This document shows positions 16,654-26,644 of a DNA stretch of 64,000 bases, in pieces (position 1 is the first letter of the stretch; each line of letters begins with the position of its first letter). The DNA is from Pantoea cypripedii (GTDB taxonomy: Bacteria > Pseudomonadota > Gammaproteobacteria > Enterobacterales > Enterobacteriaceae): NCBI RefSeq assembly GCF_002095535.1, contig NZ_MLJI01000001.1, forward strand, positions 4,164,412-4,228,411, written 5' to 3'. The notes beneath the pieces were generated by a model, which was given only the letters and a program-made list of their open reading frames with translations, was not told the DNA's origin and made no database searches. Both the position numbers and the translations under genes were made by a program.

Positions 16654-18696
16654 TTATCCCTGAATCCCGTAATGTTCCAGCATCGCATCCAGCTGCGGTT
16701 CACGGCCACGGAAGCGTTTGAACAGCTCCATCGGCTCCTCGGAACCGCCGCGCGTCAGGATGTTGTCGAGGAAAGACTGACCGGTTTCACGGTTGAAGAT
16801 GCCCTCTTCTTCGAAGCGTGAGTAAGCATCAGCAGCCAGCACGTCGGCCCACAGGTAGCTGTAGTAACCTGCGGCATAGCCGCCAGCAAATACGTGGCTG
16901 AAGGCGTGCGGGAAACGTCCCCATTCCGGGCTGGGCACCACGGCAACCTGCTTTTTCACTTCGCGCAGGGTTTCGAGGATTTGCGCGCCCTGTTCAGGAT
17001 GGAACTCGGTATGCAGACGGAAATCGAACAGGCCGAACTCCAGCTGACGCAGGATAAACAGCGCTGCCTGATAGTTTTTCGCCGCCAGCATTTTATCCAG
17101 CAGTTCTTTCGGCAGCGGTTCGCCGGTTTCATAGTGACCGGAGATAAACGCCAGCGCCTCCGGCTCCCAGCACCAGTTTTCCATAAACTGGCTCGGCAGC
17201 TCCACCGCATCCCACGGCACACCGCTGATACCGGACACGCCAGGGGTTTCGATACGCGTCAGCATATGATGCAGACCGTGGCCGAACTCGTGGAACAGGG
17301 TGATCACTTCATCGTGGGTGAACAGCGCGGGTTTGCCCTGCACCGGACGGTTGAAGTTACAGGTGAGATACGCCACCGGTTTTTGCAGGCTGCCATCGGC
17401 TTTGCGCATCTGGCCGACACAGTCGTCCATCCAGGCACCACCGCGTTTGTGTTCACGGGCATACAGGTCAAGATAGAAGCTGCCGCGCAGTTCGCCGCTT
17501 TCATCGAACAGGTCGAAGAAACGCACGTCCGGATGGTAAACATCGACATCTTTGCGCTCTTTCGCGCTGATACCGTAGATGCGTTTAACCACTTCAAACA
17601 GGCCGCTCACCGCACGCTCTTCCGGGAAGTACGGACGCAGCTGCTCATCGCTGATGGTGTACAGATGCTGCTTCTGTTTTTCGCCGTAGTACGTCAGGTC
17701 CCACGGGTTCATTTCGTCAACGCCAAACTCTTTTTTGGCGAAGGCACGCAGCTGGGCGAGTTCTTTTTCCCCCTGCGGGCGGGCGCGTTTTGCCAGGTCG
17801 GTCAGGAAGTCGATTACCTGAGACGGGCTTTCCGCCATTTTGGTGGCCAGCGATTTGTCCGCGAAGGAGTCGAAGCCCAGCAGCTGAGCCAGCTCGTGAC
17901 GCAGCGCCAGTTCCTCGGCCATCACCGGGCCGTTATCCCATTTACCGGCATTCGGGCCTTGCTCGGAAGCACGGGTGGAGTACGCGCGGTACAACTCTTC
18001 ACGCAGCACCGCGTTGTCGCAGTAAGTCATCACCGGCAGATAGCTCGGGATATCCAGCGTCAGCAGCCAGCCTTGCTGCTCTTTGGCTTCCGCCTGGGCT
18101 TTGGCCGCCGCCAGCGCACTTTCCGGCATCCCCGCCAGTTCCGCTTCGTCGGTAATCAGCTTGCTCCAGCCCATGGTGGCATCGAGCACGTTGTTGCTAT
18201 AGGTTGACCCCAGTTCAGACAGGCGCGCCGCGATGGCGCCGTAGCGTTGCTGTTTTTCTTTATCGAGGCCGATACCGGACAGCTCGAAATCACGCAGGCT
18301 GTTATCCACCACTTTTTTCTGCGCGATATCCAGCGCAGCGTAGTTATCGCCCTGCTTCAGGTTGACGTAAGCCTGATACAACCCTTCATGCTGGCCGACC
18401 CAGGTGCTGTACTCAGACAGCAGCGGCAGCGTCTGCTCGTAAGCTTCACGCAGTTCCGGGCTGTTTTTTACCGAATTCAGATGGCTGACCGGCGAGAAAA
18501 TACGACCCAGACGGTCGTCAACTTCAGCCAGCGGCTGCACCAGATTGTCCCAGCTATAAGGCGCGCCCTGTGCCACTACGCGTTCCACCGCCGCACGGCA
18601 GTCGTCCAGCGCTGCGGTGACAGCGGGAACCACATGCTCGGGTTTGATGGCGGAGAATGGCGGTAGCGTATAAGGCGTGAGTAACGGATTGGTCAT
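16654..18696 (-). CDS. prlC: Oligopeptidase A (PrlC), M3 metallopeptidase
   Basis: 680 residues, the usual length for OpdA/PrlC. The zinc motif is [12 protein letters not shown] around residues 465-477, followed by the downstream zinc-ligand Glu region [13 protein letters not shown]. Cytoplasmic thimet-type peptidase that degrades short peptides and cleaved signal peptides. It is first in the prlC-rsmJ pair and divergent from rlmJ across ~200 bases. The sequence is intact end to end. Confidence 0.97.
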   Translation of the reverse strand: MTNPLLTPYTLPPFSAIKPEHVVPAVTAALDDCRAAVERVVAQGAPYSWDNLVQPLAEVDDRLGRIFSPVSHLNSVKNSPELREAYEQTLPLLSEYSTWVGQHEGLYQAYVNLKQGDNYAALDIAQKKVVDNSLRDFELSGIGLDKEKQQRYGAIAARLSELGSTYSNNVLDATMGWSKLITDEAELAGMPESALAAAKAQAEAKEQQGWLLTLDIPSYLPVMTYCDNAVLREELYRAYSTRASEQGPNAGKWDNGPVMAEELALRHELAQLLGFDSFADKSLATKMAESPSQVIDFLTDLAKRARPQGEKELAQLRAFAKKEFGVDEMNPWDLTYYGEKQKQHLYTISDEQLRPYFPEERAVSGLFEVVKRIYGISAKERKDVDVYHPDVRFFDLFDESGELRGSFYLDLYAREHKRGGAWMDDCVGQMRKADGSLQKPVAYLTCNFNRPVQGKPALFTHDEVITLFHEFGHGLHHMLTRIETPGVSGISGVPWDAVELPSQFMENWCWEPEALAFISGHYETGEPLPKELLDKMLAAKNYQAALFILRQLEFGLFDFRLHTEFHPEQGAQILETLREVKKQVAVVPSPEWGRFPHAFSHVFAGGYAAGYYSYLWADVLAADAYSRFEEEGIFNRETGQSFLDNILTRGGSEEPMELFKRFRGREPQLDAMLEHYGIQG

Positions 18697-18900
18697 AAGC
18701 GCAGTCCTTTCATTGGGGTGTGGGGCGCGAGCAGGTCGCGCAACGCAATCGTATTAACATGCGGCCTGATCGGCGGAAAATCAATGCCACGAAGGAACAG
18801 CCCGATGCCGAAACGCCAGCAATTTTTATCCAGCGCGGCTATAATCGCGCCAGACACGATGTTCTGACTTCTTTGATCCAACCGCGGACCCCTCTTTTTT

Positions 18901-19743
18901 ATGCTGAGTTATCGCCACAGTTTTCATGCCGGCAACCATGCCGACGTGCTCAAACACACCGTTGAGAGCCTGATCCTGACTGCCCTGATGGAGAAGGAGA
19001 AGCCTTTCCTCTATCTGGATACCCACGCCGGTGCCGGACGTTACCAGCTGAGCGGTGAGCACGCCGAGCGTACCGGTGAATATCTGGAAGGCATCGCGCG
19101 CATCTGGCAACAACCTGATGCGCCGGAATTGCTGAAGCCTTATTTCTCTGCGATTCGCAACCTGAACCCTAACGGCACGCTGCGTTACTATCCAGGTTCG
19201 CCGTTGATTGCCCGCCATCTGCTGCGTCAGGACGATAAATTGCAGCTTACTGAGCTGCACTCCAGCGATTACCCGCTGCTGCGCAACGAGTTTAGCAAAG
19301 ACAGCCGCGCCCGCGTCGAACGTGCGGACGGTTATCAGCAGCTGAAATCGAAGCTGCCACCGCCAACCCGCCGTGGTCTGATTCTGATCGATCCGCCGTA
19401 TGAGCTGAAAAGCGACTATCAGGCGGTGGTGAAAGGGATTCAGGAAGGCCACAAACGCTTCGGCACCGGTATCTACGCCTTGTGGTATCCGGTGGTGCTG
19501 CGTCAGCAAATCAAACATATGACCAAAGATTTGCAGGCCACCGGCATTCGCAACATTTTGCAGATTGAGCTGGCGGTGCGCCCGGACAGCGATCAACGCG
19601 GCATGACCGCCTCTGGCATGATCGTGATTAACCCGCCGTGGAAGCTGGAGCAGCAGATGAAAGAACTGCTGCCGTGGCTGCATCAGAAGCTGGTGCCCGC
19701 AGGCACCGGACACACTCGCGTGGAGTGGATTACGCCAGAATAA
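18901..19743 (+). CDS. rlmJ: 23S rRNA (adenine-2030-N6) methyltransferase RlmJ
   Basis: 280 residues (E. coli RlmJ/YhiR is 280). The start MLSYRHSFHAGNHADVLKH, the SAM-site FLYLDTHAGAGRY (~residues 38-50) and the catalytic LIDPPYE (~163-169) are diagnostic for this N6-adenine methyltransferase, which modifies A2030 of 23S rRNA. It follows prlC divergently, in conserved order. Its stop is six bases from the stop of the converging rnz. Confidence 0.96.
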   Translation: MLSYRHSFHAGNHADVLKHTVESLILTALMEKEKPFLYLDTHAGAGRYQLSGEHAERTGEYLEGIARIWQQPDAPELLKPYFSAIRNLNPNGTLRYYPGSPLIARHLLRQDDKLQLTELHSSDYPLLRNEFSKDSRARVERADGYQQLKSKLPPPTRRGLILIDPPYELKSDYQAVVKGIQEGHKRFGTGIYALWYPVVLRQQIKHMTKDLQATGIRNILQIELAVRPDSDQRGMTASGMIVINPPWKLEQQMKELLPWLHQKLVPAGTGHTRVEWITPE

Positions 19744-19749
19744 GGCGCG

Positions 19750-20661
19750 CTAAACCTCGAACACCGCGAAATCATGTGCCAGCACCGTCTGCGGAAAGAC
19801 GGACTGGCACTCCGCCAGTAATCTCTCCCGATCCTGCGACAAATAACGCGAACTGAAATGGGTGGCGATCAGCCTTTTCGCTCCAGCCTGTTTTGCCACC
19901 TGCGCCGTCTGAAGGGTAGTGGAATGGCCGCGACTGTTGGCTTTCTCCGCCAGCGCCGCCTCTAGCGTGGTTTCGTGCACCATCACATCCGCATCAGCCG
20001 CCAGTTGCAACGCCACTTCCGTCGGTCCGGTATCGCCAAAAATCGCCAGCACCTTGCCTTTGGTGGGCGGCCCGAGATACTCCGCACCATCAATTTCGCG
20101 CCCATCTTCCAGCCGGATGCGCTCGCCCTGCTTCAGTTGCTGATACCAGGGACCACGCGGTACCCCTTCGGCCTTCAGACGCGGAGCATCAAGGAAGCCG
20201 GGTTTATCATGCTGCTCAATCCGATAGCCATAGCATTCAACGACGTGATTCATCGGCCAGGCGGTGACGCGAAACGCGCCATCGTCAAACACCAGCCCCG
20301 CGCCGATCTCCACAATCTCCAGAGGAAAGCTGGTATAGGAGCCACTCAGGCTGAGTGCCGTTTCAATAAACTGGCGGATACCCTGCGGGCCATAAATGGT
20401 GAGCGGTTCTTTGAGTCCCGCCATCGAGCGGCTGGTTAACAGCCCCGGCAGGCCAAAGATATGGTCGCCGTGCAGATGGGTGATAAAGATTTTCTCCAGC
20501 TTGCCCGGCTTGAGATCTGAACGCATGTATTGGTGCTGCGTCGCTTCACCACAATCAAACAGCCAGGTTTCACCGCGTTTGGACAGCGTCAACGCAATGG
20601 CGGTGACATTACGTTGCAGGCTGGGCGCGCCTGCGCCAGTACCCAGAAAAGTCAGTTGCAT
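19750..20661 (-). CDS. rnz: Ribonuclease Z / RNase BN (zinc phosphodiesterase)
   Basis: 303 residues. Metallo-beta-lactamase fold with [14 protein letters not shown] (HLHGDH at 62-67), later GDTGPT and ATHFSSRY zinc-ligand segments, and the exosite-type insert of tRNase Z around residues 150-190. It trims tRNA 3' ends. In E. coli the gene (elaC/rbn) lies elsewhere; here it is inserted between rlmJ and gor in the opposite direction. The protein is intact. Confidence 0.93.
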   Translation of the reverse strand: MQLTFLGTGAGAPSLQRNVTAIALTLSKRGETWLFDCGEATQHQYMRSDLKPGKLEKIFITHLHGDHIFGLPGLLTSRSMAGLKEPLTIYGPQGIRQFIETALSLSGSYTSFPLEIVEIGAGLVFDDGAFRVTAWPMNHVVECYGYRIEQHDKPGFLDAPRLKAEGVPRGPWYQQLKQGERIRLEDGREIDGAEYLGPPTKGKVLAIFGDTGPTEVALQLAADADVMVHETTLEAALAEKANSRGHSTTLQTAQVAKQAGAKRLIATHFSSRYLSQDRERLLAECQSVFPQTVLAHDFAVFEV

Positions 20662-20784
20662 GCTTGCTTCCGTGAAAATGGATTCGATTCAATGCTATTA
20701 CAATCATAGGCGCAATCTTTGCGCCCTTTCCCCTGTCAGCGTTACACTCTAACCCAATTTTCCTCCTGCAAATGGACACATCTG

Positions 20785-22137
20785 ATGACCCGACATTTTG
20801 ACTACCTTGCCATTGGTGGCGGCAGCGGCGGTATCGCCTCAATAAACCGCGCGGCGATGCACGGCCAGAAATGCGCCCTGATTGAAGCCAAAGAGCTGGG
20901 GGGCACCTGTGTCAACGTCGGCTGCGTACCGAAAAAGGTGATGTGGCATGCGGCGCAAATCGCCGAAGCTATCCATCTTTATGGCCCGGATTATGGTTTC
21001 GACACCACGGTAAACCGTTTCGACTGGTCAACGCTGGTAAAAAATCGCAGCGCCTATATCGATCGTATCCACACTTCGTACGACAACGTGCTGGGCAAAA
21101 ATAACGTGGAAGTGATTAAAGGGTTCGCACGTTTTGTCGATGCGCACACCGTTGAAGTCAACGGCGAAACCATCACCGCCGATCATATTCTGATTGCCAC
21201 CGGTGGTCGCCCGAGCCACCCGCAAATCCCTGGCGCAGAATACGGCATCGATTCTGACGGTTTCTTCGAACTGGATGCCCTGCCGAAGCGCGTTGCGGTG
21301 GTCGGTGCGGGTTATATCGCTGTTGAACTGGCGGGTGTGGTCAACGCGCTCGGCGCAGAAACCCATTTGTTTGTGCGTAAACACGCGCCGCTGCGCAGCT
21401 TTGATCCGCTGATCACCGATACGCTGGTGGAAGTGATGCAGGCTGAAGGTCCGTCATTGCATACCGATTCCATCCCAAAAGCGGTGATCAAAAACGCCGA
21501 TGGCAGCCTGACGCTGCAACTGGAAAACGGTCACGCGCAGACCGTGGATTGCCTGGTGTGGGCGATTGGTCGTGAGCCAGCCAATGACAACTTCAACCTG
21601 GCGGTGACCGGCGTAGCGCTGGACGAGAAAGGCTATATCAAGGTCGATAAGTTCCAGAACACCAGCGTGCCAGGTATTTACGCGGTGGGCGATAACACCG
21701 GCGCGGTGGAACTGACGCCGGTCGCGGTTGCCGCAGGCCGTCGCCTGTCAGAGCGTCTGTTTAACAACAAGCCGGACGAACATCTGGACTACAGCAACAT
21801 CCCGACCGTGGTGTTCAGCCATCCGCCGATTGGCACCGTCGGCCTGACGGAACCCGAGGCGCGCGAGCAGTACGGTGACGACCAGGTGAAGGTGTATAAA
21901 TCCGCCTTCACCGCCATGTACACTGCCGTCACCCAGCATCGCCAGCCGTGCCGCATGAAGCTGGTGTGCGTAGGGCCGGAGGAGAAGATCGTCGGTATCC
22001 ACGGCATTGGTTTCGGCATGGATGAAATGCTGCAGGGCTTTGCGGTCGCACTGAAAATGGGTGCCACCAAAAAAGACTTTGATAATACCGTGGCTATCCA
22101 CCCGACGGCGGCGGAAGAGTTTGTGACGATGCGTTAA
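20785..22137 (+). CDS. gor: Glutathione reductase
   Basis: 450 residues, identical in length to E. coli Gor. FAD site [20 protein letters not shown] at the start, redox-active disulfide GGTCVNVGC (Cys42 and Cys47), NADPH site [15 protein letters not shown] in the middle, and the C-terminal catalytic HPTAAEEF. Cytoplasmic homodimer that regenerates GSH using NADPH. The start at 20785 matches E. coli; the frame can be extended to 20719 without support. Confidence 0.98.
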   Translation: MTRHFDYLAIGGGSGGIASINRAAMHGQKCALIEAKELGGTCVNVGCVPKKVMWHAAQIAEAIHLYGPDYGFDTTVNRFDWSTLVKNRSAYIDRIHTSYDNVLGKNNVEVIKGFARFVDAHTVEVNGETITADHILIATGGRPSHPQIPGAEYGIDSDGFFELDALPKRVAVVGAGYIAVELAGVVNALGAETHLFVRKHAPLRSFDPLITDTLVEVMQAEGPSLHTDSIPKAVIKNADGSLTLQLENGHAQTVDCLVWAIGREPANDNFNLAVTGVALDEKGYIKVDKFQNTSVPGIYAVGDNTGAVELTPVAVAAGRRLSERLFNNKPDEHLDYSNIPTVVFSHPPIGTVGLTEPEAREQYGDDQVKVYKSAFTAMYTAVTQHRQPCRMKLVCVGPEEKIVGIHGIGFGMDEMLQGFAVALKMGATKKDFDNTVAIHPTAAEEFVTMR

Positions 22138-22154
22138 TAAACCCGACGCTTTTG

Positions 22155-22182
22155 ATGAGTGAGCGCATCCGCGCTCACTCAT
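22155..22182. terminator. Stem-loop between gor and dinD
   Basis: ATGAGTGAGCGC / ATCC / GCGCTCACTCAT, perfect 12-base arms between converging genes. The T-run is missing on both sides, so it may act as a shared transcript-end hairpin. Confidence 0.7.
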
Positions 22183-22209
22183 GCAACAATCGAACTGAAT
22201 TTCACTAAG

Positions 22210-23070
22210 CTATTCACTATCCTCCTGCCCTTTATCCAGTTTCTCCGGTCTGGTTAGTGACTTTTTTTCAGCTGAAGCCAATCGACGCTCAACCTTTTTC
22301 ACATCTTCAGCAGGTGTCAGATTTTCCGGGCGAATACCGCGATTTAATAACGTTTGTCGTACTGCTTCGTTATTACTTACATGCTCGCCAGAAATTTGTT
22401 GTTCATTCTGCATCTGCTGATTGCGAGCATTATGAATCGTGATTTCAGTAGCAAAGTCCTTGGCTTTCAAAATAATCGTTGGAGCAAAGTCTGCCAGCGG
22501 GCGGTTATCCGGCACCAACCATTGGGCTTTCATCGCCTGAGTGCTCTTACCAAACAAAGCAAAATCGCCTTTGCTACGAATAAGTGCAAAGTTCTGGTTG
22601 CCGCCTGTTTGTTCGTAAATAACGTTGGAAAGTTCTTTCTCGGTGTCTGACAGCTTCCTGCGCGCCTGAACCCGTTCAGCTTCTAATAGCCGTTGCTCAA
22701 TCAGCTCTGCCTTGCGTGTCTGCATCGCAAAGTAGGTTTGTGCGAAGGCGATCTGTTGCTTTCTTGAGTCGCCATTTTGAGCGATGAGGTAACAGGCATA
22801 ACGAGTGAGCATCACATCATCGATTTCACGTTGCCCACCCTTGCCCAGTTCGATCATTTTCCCGACGTCGGCAAAATGATCGGCAATGGTATGACCCGAG
22901 ATTTCGCAGGCGGTTTTTGCTTTGGAAATCACGCTCTGAAAGTTATCCCATTTGTCATAACCCAGCAGGTGCTGCAGGTCACGAGCTAACCAATATTCCA
23001 CGCCAGTCTCTGTCTGTTGGGAGTGGCCTTCAAAAGTTGATGTAAGCTGCTGAATATGTTGCTGTTCCAT
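22210..23070 (-). CDS. dinD: DNA-damage-inducible protein D (DinD)
   Basis: 286 residues, similar to E. coli DinD (~274). The N-terminal half is a KilA-N/BRO-like block: [32 protein letters not shown], then [48 protein letters not shown]. DinD is SOS-regulated in E. coli and reported to inhibit RecA filaments. The gene is AT-richer than its neighbours and isolated, which hints at horizontal gain. No canonical LexA box is seen upstream; only a poor CTG-N10-CAG match lies at 23185-23200. Confidence 0.9.
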   Translation of the reverse strand: MEQQHIQQLTSTFEGHSQQTETGVEYWLARDLQHLLGYDKWDNFQSVISKAKTACEISGHTIADHFADVGKMIELGKGGQREIDDVMLTRYACYLIAQNGDSRKQQIAFAQTYFAMQTRKAELIEQRLLEAERVQARRKLSDTEKELSNVIYEQTGGNQNFALIRSKGDFALFGKSTQAMKAQWLVPDNRPLADFAPTIILKAKDFATEITIHNARNQQMQNEQQISGEHVSNNEAVRQTLLNRGIRPENLTPAEDVKKVERRLASAEKKSLTRPEKLDKGQEDSE

Positions 23071-23422
23071 GCTTTCTTCCTCTTCCAGTTGTTATTTTCA
23101 CTCAGATTTCGTCTGATGACTGCTCATTTTGCGACCATAATGCAGCGGCAGTAAACCCAAACTTCTGGGTGCCACGACACCCAACTGGTAGGTTTTGCAG
23201 TTCTGTTTAAGAATTCCATGTAGTCATTCCCATCAGCCTCCCCTGCCATTTCCTGCAAGATAAAAACCTTTTTATTCACTACTCAATCCCCTCTGACAGG
23301 GATAACATTTGCCCCTTTGCTGACGCGGGCGCGCTGGCATTTTTCTGGTGAGTTATTTGGCTAAGGGAGGCTGGCGTGAATCTCTGTTTTGCGCGGCGGT
23401 GGTTAAGCAGTAAGGGTCAGGC
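23071..23422. other. Intergenic stretch upstream of dinD
   Basis: 352 bases between divergent dinD and the Gate-domain gene. A short hairpin TGGGTG / CCACGA / CACCCA (23166-23183) and a weak CTG-N10-CAG (23185-23200) are present. No ORF of note and no RNA gene recognised. Confidence 0.5.
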
Positions 23423-24355
23423 ATGAATATTATCAGCATCATTATGTCGGCGGGCAAAGCCTCGGTGGATGTTGCGCTGTACACGCTGATTCCCATCATG
23501 GTGGTCATGCTATGCGTCATGAAATATCTGGAGGCAAAAGGCGTACTCGATTTTATTGTGCGTCATACCACGCCGTTATTAAAACCGCTCGGCATTACCG
23601 GGCTGGCGTTATTTGCCCTGATTCAACTCAATTTTGTTAGTTTTGCCGCACCGCTGGCTGCACTGGCCATCATGGAAAAACGCGGCACCTCCGATCGACA
23701 TATGGCGGCCACGCTGGCGATGTTATTTGCCATGGGTCAGGCCAACGCCTTTTATCCCCTAATTCCCGCTGGCTTGCATTGGGGCGCAGCAATTCTGATC
23801 TCCATTTGTGGCGGCATACTGGCGGCAGCCAGCACTTATCACCTGTTTGGCCGCAAACTGTCGGGCATAGCACTACGTGATGAAGACGAAGGGATCAGCC
23901 ATAGCGAGGCGAAACCCGGTCTGATTAGTATCATCAATAACGCCGGTTCCGATGCGATTCGTCTGGCGCTGGGTTCGCTGCCGATGCTGATTCTCTCGTT
24001 ATCCGTGGTTGGCATACTTAAAGAGGCAGGAGGTGTCGAGTTGCTGAGCCGGGTGCTCTCACCGGTTCTGGCGCGGCTGAATATTTCCGAGGTCTACATT
24101 CTGCCCGCGCTCACCAAATGCCTCGCCGGTGGTACCGCCTATTACGGCGTGGTGTCTGACCTGATCGCAAAAGGCCTGTACAGCGCCCACAATATTAACG
24201 CCTCTGCGGGTCTGCTGATCCAAACCTTCGACCTGCCTGGCATCGGGATTTTTCTCGGGCTTTCCACCCGTTTCCCGCGCCTGTTTCGTTTTGCTGTCCC
24301 AGGCATACTGCTGGGCATCGCCCTGCGCGCCGTTTCGCATAGCCTCCTTTTTTAA
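23423..24355 (+). CDS. Nucleoside-recognition (Gate) domain membrane protein
   Basis: 310 residues with about eight hydrophobic helices. Two related halves (residues ~15-150 and ~165-300) each carry the Gate-domain style PLLKPLG / ALTKCLAGGTAYYGVVSDLI pattern, seen in the spore-maturation SpmA/SpmB and YjiH-type proteins and in concentrative nucleoside transporters. It is an inner-membrane protein, probably a transporter or gate; the substrate is unknown. The ATG at 23423 follows AAGGGTCAGG. Monocistronic: a strong terminator lies seven bases after the stop. Confidence 0.82.
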   Translation: MNIISIIMSAGKASVDVALYTLIPIMVVMLCVMKYLEAKGVLDFIVRHTTPLLKPLGITGLALFALIQLNFVSFAAPLAALAIMEKRGTSDRHMAATLAMLFAMGQANAFYPLIPAGLHWGAAILISICGGILAAASTYHLFGRKLSGIALRDEDEGISHSEAKPGLISIINNAGSDAIRLALGSLPMLILSLSVVGILKEAGGVELLSRVLSPVLARLNISEVYILPALTKCLAGGTAYYGVVSDLIAKGLYSAHNINASAGLLIQTFDLPGIGIFLGLSTRFPRLFRFAVPGILLGIALRAVSHSLLF

Positions 24356-24361
24356 ATATTG

Positions 24362-24394
24362 CGCTAAACAGGTAACAACCTGTTTAGCGTTTTT
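24362..24394 (+). terminator. Terminator of the Gate-domain gene
   Basis: CGCTAAACAGGT / AACA / ACCTGTTTAGCG followed by TTTTT. Confidence 0.95.
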
Positions 24395-24524
24395 ACTTAT
24401 TAAAATAACACCATAATTTTCAGGCGTTATTTAAGATTAACCCTTTCAATTCCATTGTTATTTTCATCGATTGCACTCCTGATATTTTTAGTATTATTAT
24501 CTGAAGAACATCATCACGGCGGAT

Positions 24525-24606
24525 GTAATTAACCCTCATGATTATGATGGTTTATTGCAAGCGGATCATGGCTCCATATATCTCAGAGAAATATCAGGTT
24601 AATTAC
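24525..24606. promoter_or_regulatory. Spaced inverted repeat upstream of the YrdC-domain gene
   Basis: GTAATTAACC at 24525-24534 and its exact reverse complement GGTTAATTAC at 24597-24606, 62 bases apart, in an AT-rich stretch (24395-24677) with no gene. The second arm is itself near-palindromic. Could be a pair of operator sites; no regulator is identified. Confidence 0.4.
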
Positions 24607-24677
24607 CTAATCCCTTAATTTTATCGCAGGTAATATTCCTGTTCGGCATATATTGAACACCAAGATAGGGTAGATCC

Positions 24678-25457
24678 ATGAACGGTAAGAAAATAACCTG
24701 GAATGGCGGTTTGCAGCACGAAGCCATCGACATTCTGGCGAAAGAGGGCGGCATGATCGTCAGCCCGACCAAAGTCGGCTACATTATCATGACCTCAGAT
24801 AAAGCTGGCCTCGAACGCAAGTTTGAAGCGAAGAACCGCAAACGTAACAAGCCCGGCGTGGTGCTGTGCGGCTCACTGGAGCAGCTGCGCTCGCTGGCTC
24901 AGCTCAACCCGGAAATTGACGAACTGTATCAACGTCATTGGGATCAGGACATTCTGCTGGGCTGCATTTTGCCATGGCGTGAAGAGGCGTTATCACGTAT
25001 TCCTGATGACGGTTCCAAAGAACTGATGATGGATGGCCGCCAGACCAGCTGCTTCGTTATTAAGTTTGGCAAGCCGGGCGAAATACTGGCAAAAGAATTG
25101 TGGGAAAAGCACGGTAAATTCTCCTTTGCCAGCTCCGCAAATCCATCAGGTCAGGGTAACCGCGGTCTGGTGGAAGGTATTGGCGAACGCATTGAATCCC
25201 GTGCTGATTTAATTATTGCCGCCAACGATTACGTGAAATCCATTCAGCCAAACGACGAAAATAAAGTGCGTTATGAGCAAGGTGTGATGGTGTCGATGGT
25301 AGATAGTGAAGGCCGTTTGATCCCGGAACAAAAAGGCGAGCGCAAAATCACACCCTGTCCGGTGCTGATCCGCAAAGGCCTTGATGTTGATAAGATCATG
25401 TCACTGCTGTCGGATATTTTCCCGTCATGGGATTACCGCCACGGCGATTATTATTGA
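24678..25457 (+). CDS. Stand-alone Sua5/YciO/YrdC-family protein
   Basis: 259 residues. Recognisable YrdC-fold features: GGMIVSPTKVGYIIMTSD near residues 24-41 (the nucleotide-binding start), KNRKRNKPGVVLC near 53-65 (the lysine-rich motif), and FSFASSANPSGQGNRG near 147-162. TsaC proteins make threonylcarbamoyl-AMP for tRNA t6A, but housekeeping TsaC (~190 aa) and YciO (~206 aa) are shorter. This is a third, divergent paralogue with an extended C-terminus. It is monocistronic. Its role may be carbamoylation chemistry in another pathway; that is inference. Confidence 0.8.
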   Translation: MNGKKITWNGGLQHEAIDILAKEGGMIVSPTKVGYIIMTSDKAGLERKFEAKNRKRNKPGVVLCGSLEQLRSLAQLNPEIDELYQRHWDQDILLGCILPWREEALSRIPDDGSKELMMDGRQTSCFVIKFGKPGEILAKELWEKHGKFSFASSANPSGQGNRGLVEGIGERIESRADLIIAANDYVKSIQPNDENKVRYEQGVMVSMVDSEGRLIPEQKGERKITPCPVLIRKGLDVDKIMSLLSDIFPSWDYRHGDYY

Positions 25458-25462
25458 GTTGT

Positions 25463-25534
25463 GTAACGGCACGATTTATCACGCGATTCCGTGCGCCTTG
25501 CCGGAAAAATACGCGCGATTAATCGCGCCGCTAC
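25463..25534. repeat. Dispersed palindromic repeat, composite 72-base copy (c)
   Basis: Starts GTAACGGCACGATTTATCAC and ends CGCGATTAATCGCGCCGCTAC, i.e. two units with flanks pointing outward, joined by a linker containing ATTCCGTGCG and TTGCCGGAAAAA. Aligns along its length with the copy at 38096. Confidence 0.88.
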
Positions 25535-25556
25535 AGGAGTGGTAAAACTGAAAGTT

Positions 25557-26573
25557 TTACCACTCCACCGTAATCTTGCCGAAGTGTCCGGCATTTTCCT
25601 GATGGCGGAACGCCGCCGGTAAGTCACTCAGGGCACCAAAACTATCGCTGATCACCGGGCGCATGCCGGTCTGCTCCAGCGCACGAACAAAATCCTGCTG
25701 CTGGCGACGATGGCCAACGATCAGGCCCTGAATCCGCGCCTGCTTCGCCATCAATCCGGCTGTCGGGATCACCCCTTCAAAACCGGTCAGCACGCCGATT
25801 AACGCAATATGTCCACCGACACGCACCGCCTCAATGGATTGCGCCATGGTGCCGGGTCCACCCAGTTCAATCACCACATCCGCGCCTTTACCCCCGGTCA
25901 GCTGCTGCACTGCTTTGCCCCACTCGGGTGTGCTGCGGTAGTTAATCACCTCATCGGCCCCCAGCTCACGCGCATGCTCCAGTTTTTCATCCGAGGATGA
26001 GGTCACAATCACGCGCGCCCCCATGCTTTTGGCGATTTGCAGCGCGGTGATGGAAACGCCGCCGGTGCCCAGCGTAAGAATGGTATCGCCGGCTTTGATC
26101 TGCGCATCCCCCACCAGCGCCCGCCAGGCCGTCAGACCGGAGGTGGTGATGGTGGCGGCTTCAGCATGACGCCAGCCAAGCGGTGCGAGAGTAAAATGGC
26201 TGGCCGGACGCACCACCACTTCAGCGGCAAAGCCGTGGGCACCATCGCCAGGCGTCTGGGTGAAATTGCCGACCTGTTGCTCAGGCAAACCATCCTGCCA
26301 TTGCGGAAAGAAGCCGGACACCACATGGTCGCCCGCCTTAAATTCACTGACGCCCGCACCGACTTCTTCCACCACACCCGCACCGTCCGCCATCATGATG
26401 CGGCCATCGGCAGTGGGAATAGATCCTTTTGCCACCAGCAGATCGTGAAAATTCAGGGAGGTAGCGTGGATCGCCACCCGGATCTCACCCGGCCCCGGCT
26501 TACCCGGATCCGCCAGATCCACCAGTTGCAAATTTTCCAGGCCGCCGGGGCTTTTTAAGATCATCGCTTGCAT
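25557..26573 (-). CDS. Quinone-oxidoreductase-like MDR-family alcohol dehydrogenase
   Basis: 338 residues. A GroES-like N-terminal domain (residues ~1-120, with GDHVVSG) and a Rossmann NADPH site, TILTLGTGGVSITALQIAKSMGARVIVTSS (~164-193). The zinc-site cysteines of classical alcohol dehydrogenases are absent, so it is of the zinc-free quinone-oxidoreductase (QOR) type, although LGADEVINYR is kept. The likely reaction is NADPH-dependent reduction of an enone, quinone or aldehyde. It is last of three minus-strand genes (with an epoxide hydrolase and a YcaC-like hydrolase), 70 bases behind the epoxide hydrolase; joint function is possible but unproved. Confidence 0.87.
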   Translation of the reverse strand: MQAMILKSPGGLENLQLVDLADPGKPGPGEIRVAIHATSLNFHDLLVAKGSIPTADGRIMMADGAGVVEEVGAGVSEFKAGDHVVSGFFPQWQDGLPEQQVGNFTQTPGDGAHGFAAEVVVRPASHFTLAPLGWRHAEAATITTSGLTAWRALVGDAQIKAGDTILTLGTGGVSITALQIAKSMGARVIVTSSSDEKLEHARELGADEVINYRSTPEWGKAVQQLTGGKGADVVIELGGPGTMAQSIEAVRVGGHIALIGVLTGFEGVIPTAGLMAKQARIQGLIVGHRRQQQDFVRALEQTGMRPVISDSFGALSDLPAAFRHQENAGHFGKITVEW

Positions 26574-26644
26574 TGTCTGTCATCCTCATCAGCAAAAAAG
26601 TAAGTGTGGCAGCGATGGCGAATCACTGCCTTCGCCGATGGTGC

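Noticed and set aside
16894..18207. 437-aa plus-strand open frame
   Set aside because: Antisense to prlC, which has an intact HEFGH zinc motif; the long open frame is a by-product of prlC codon use.
23185..23200. CTG-N10-CAG as a LexA box for dinD
   Set aside because: Flanking bases do not match the CTGT/ACAG consensus, the centre is not AT-alternating, and it is ~115 bases from the start.
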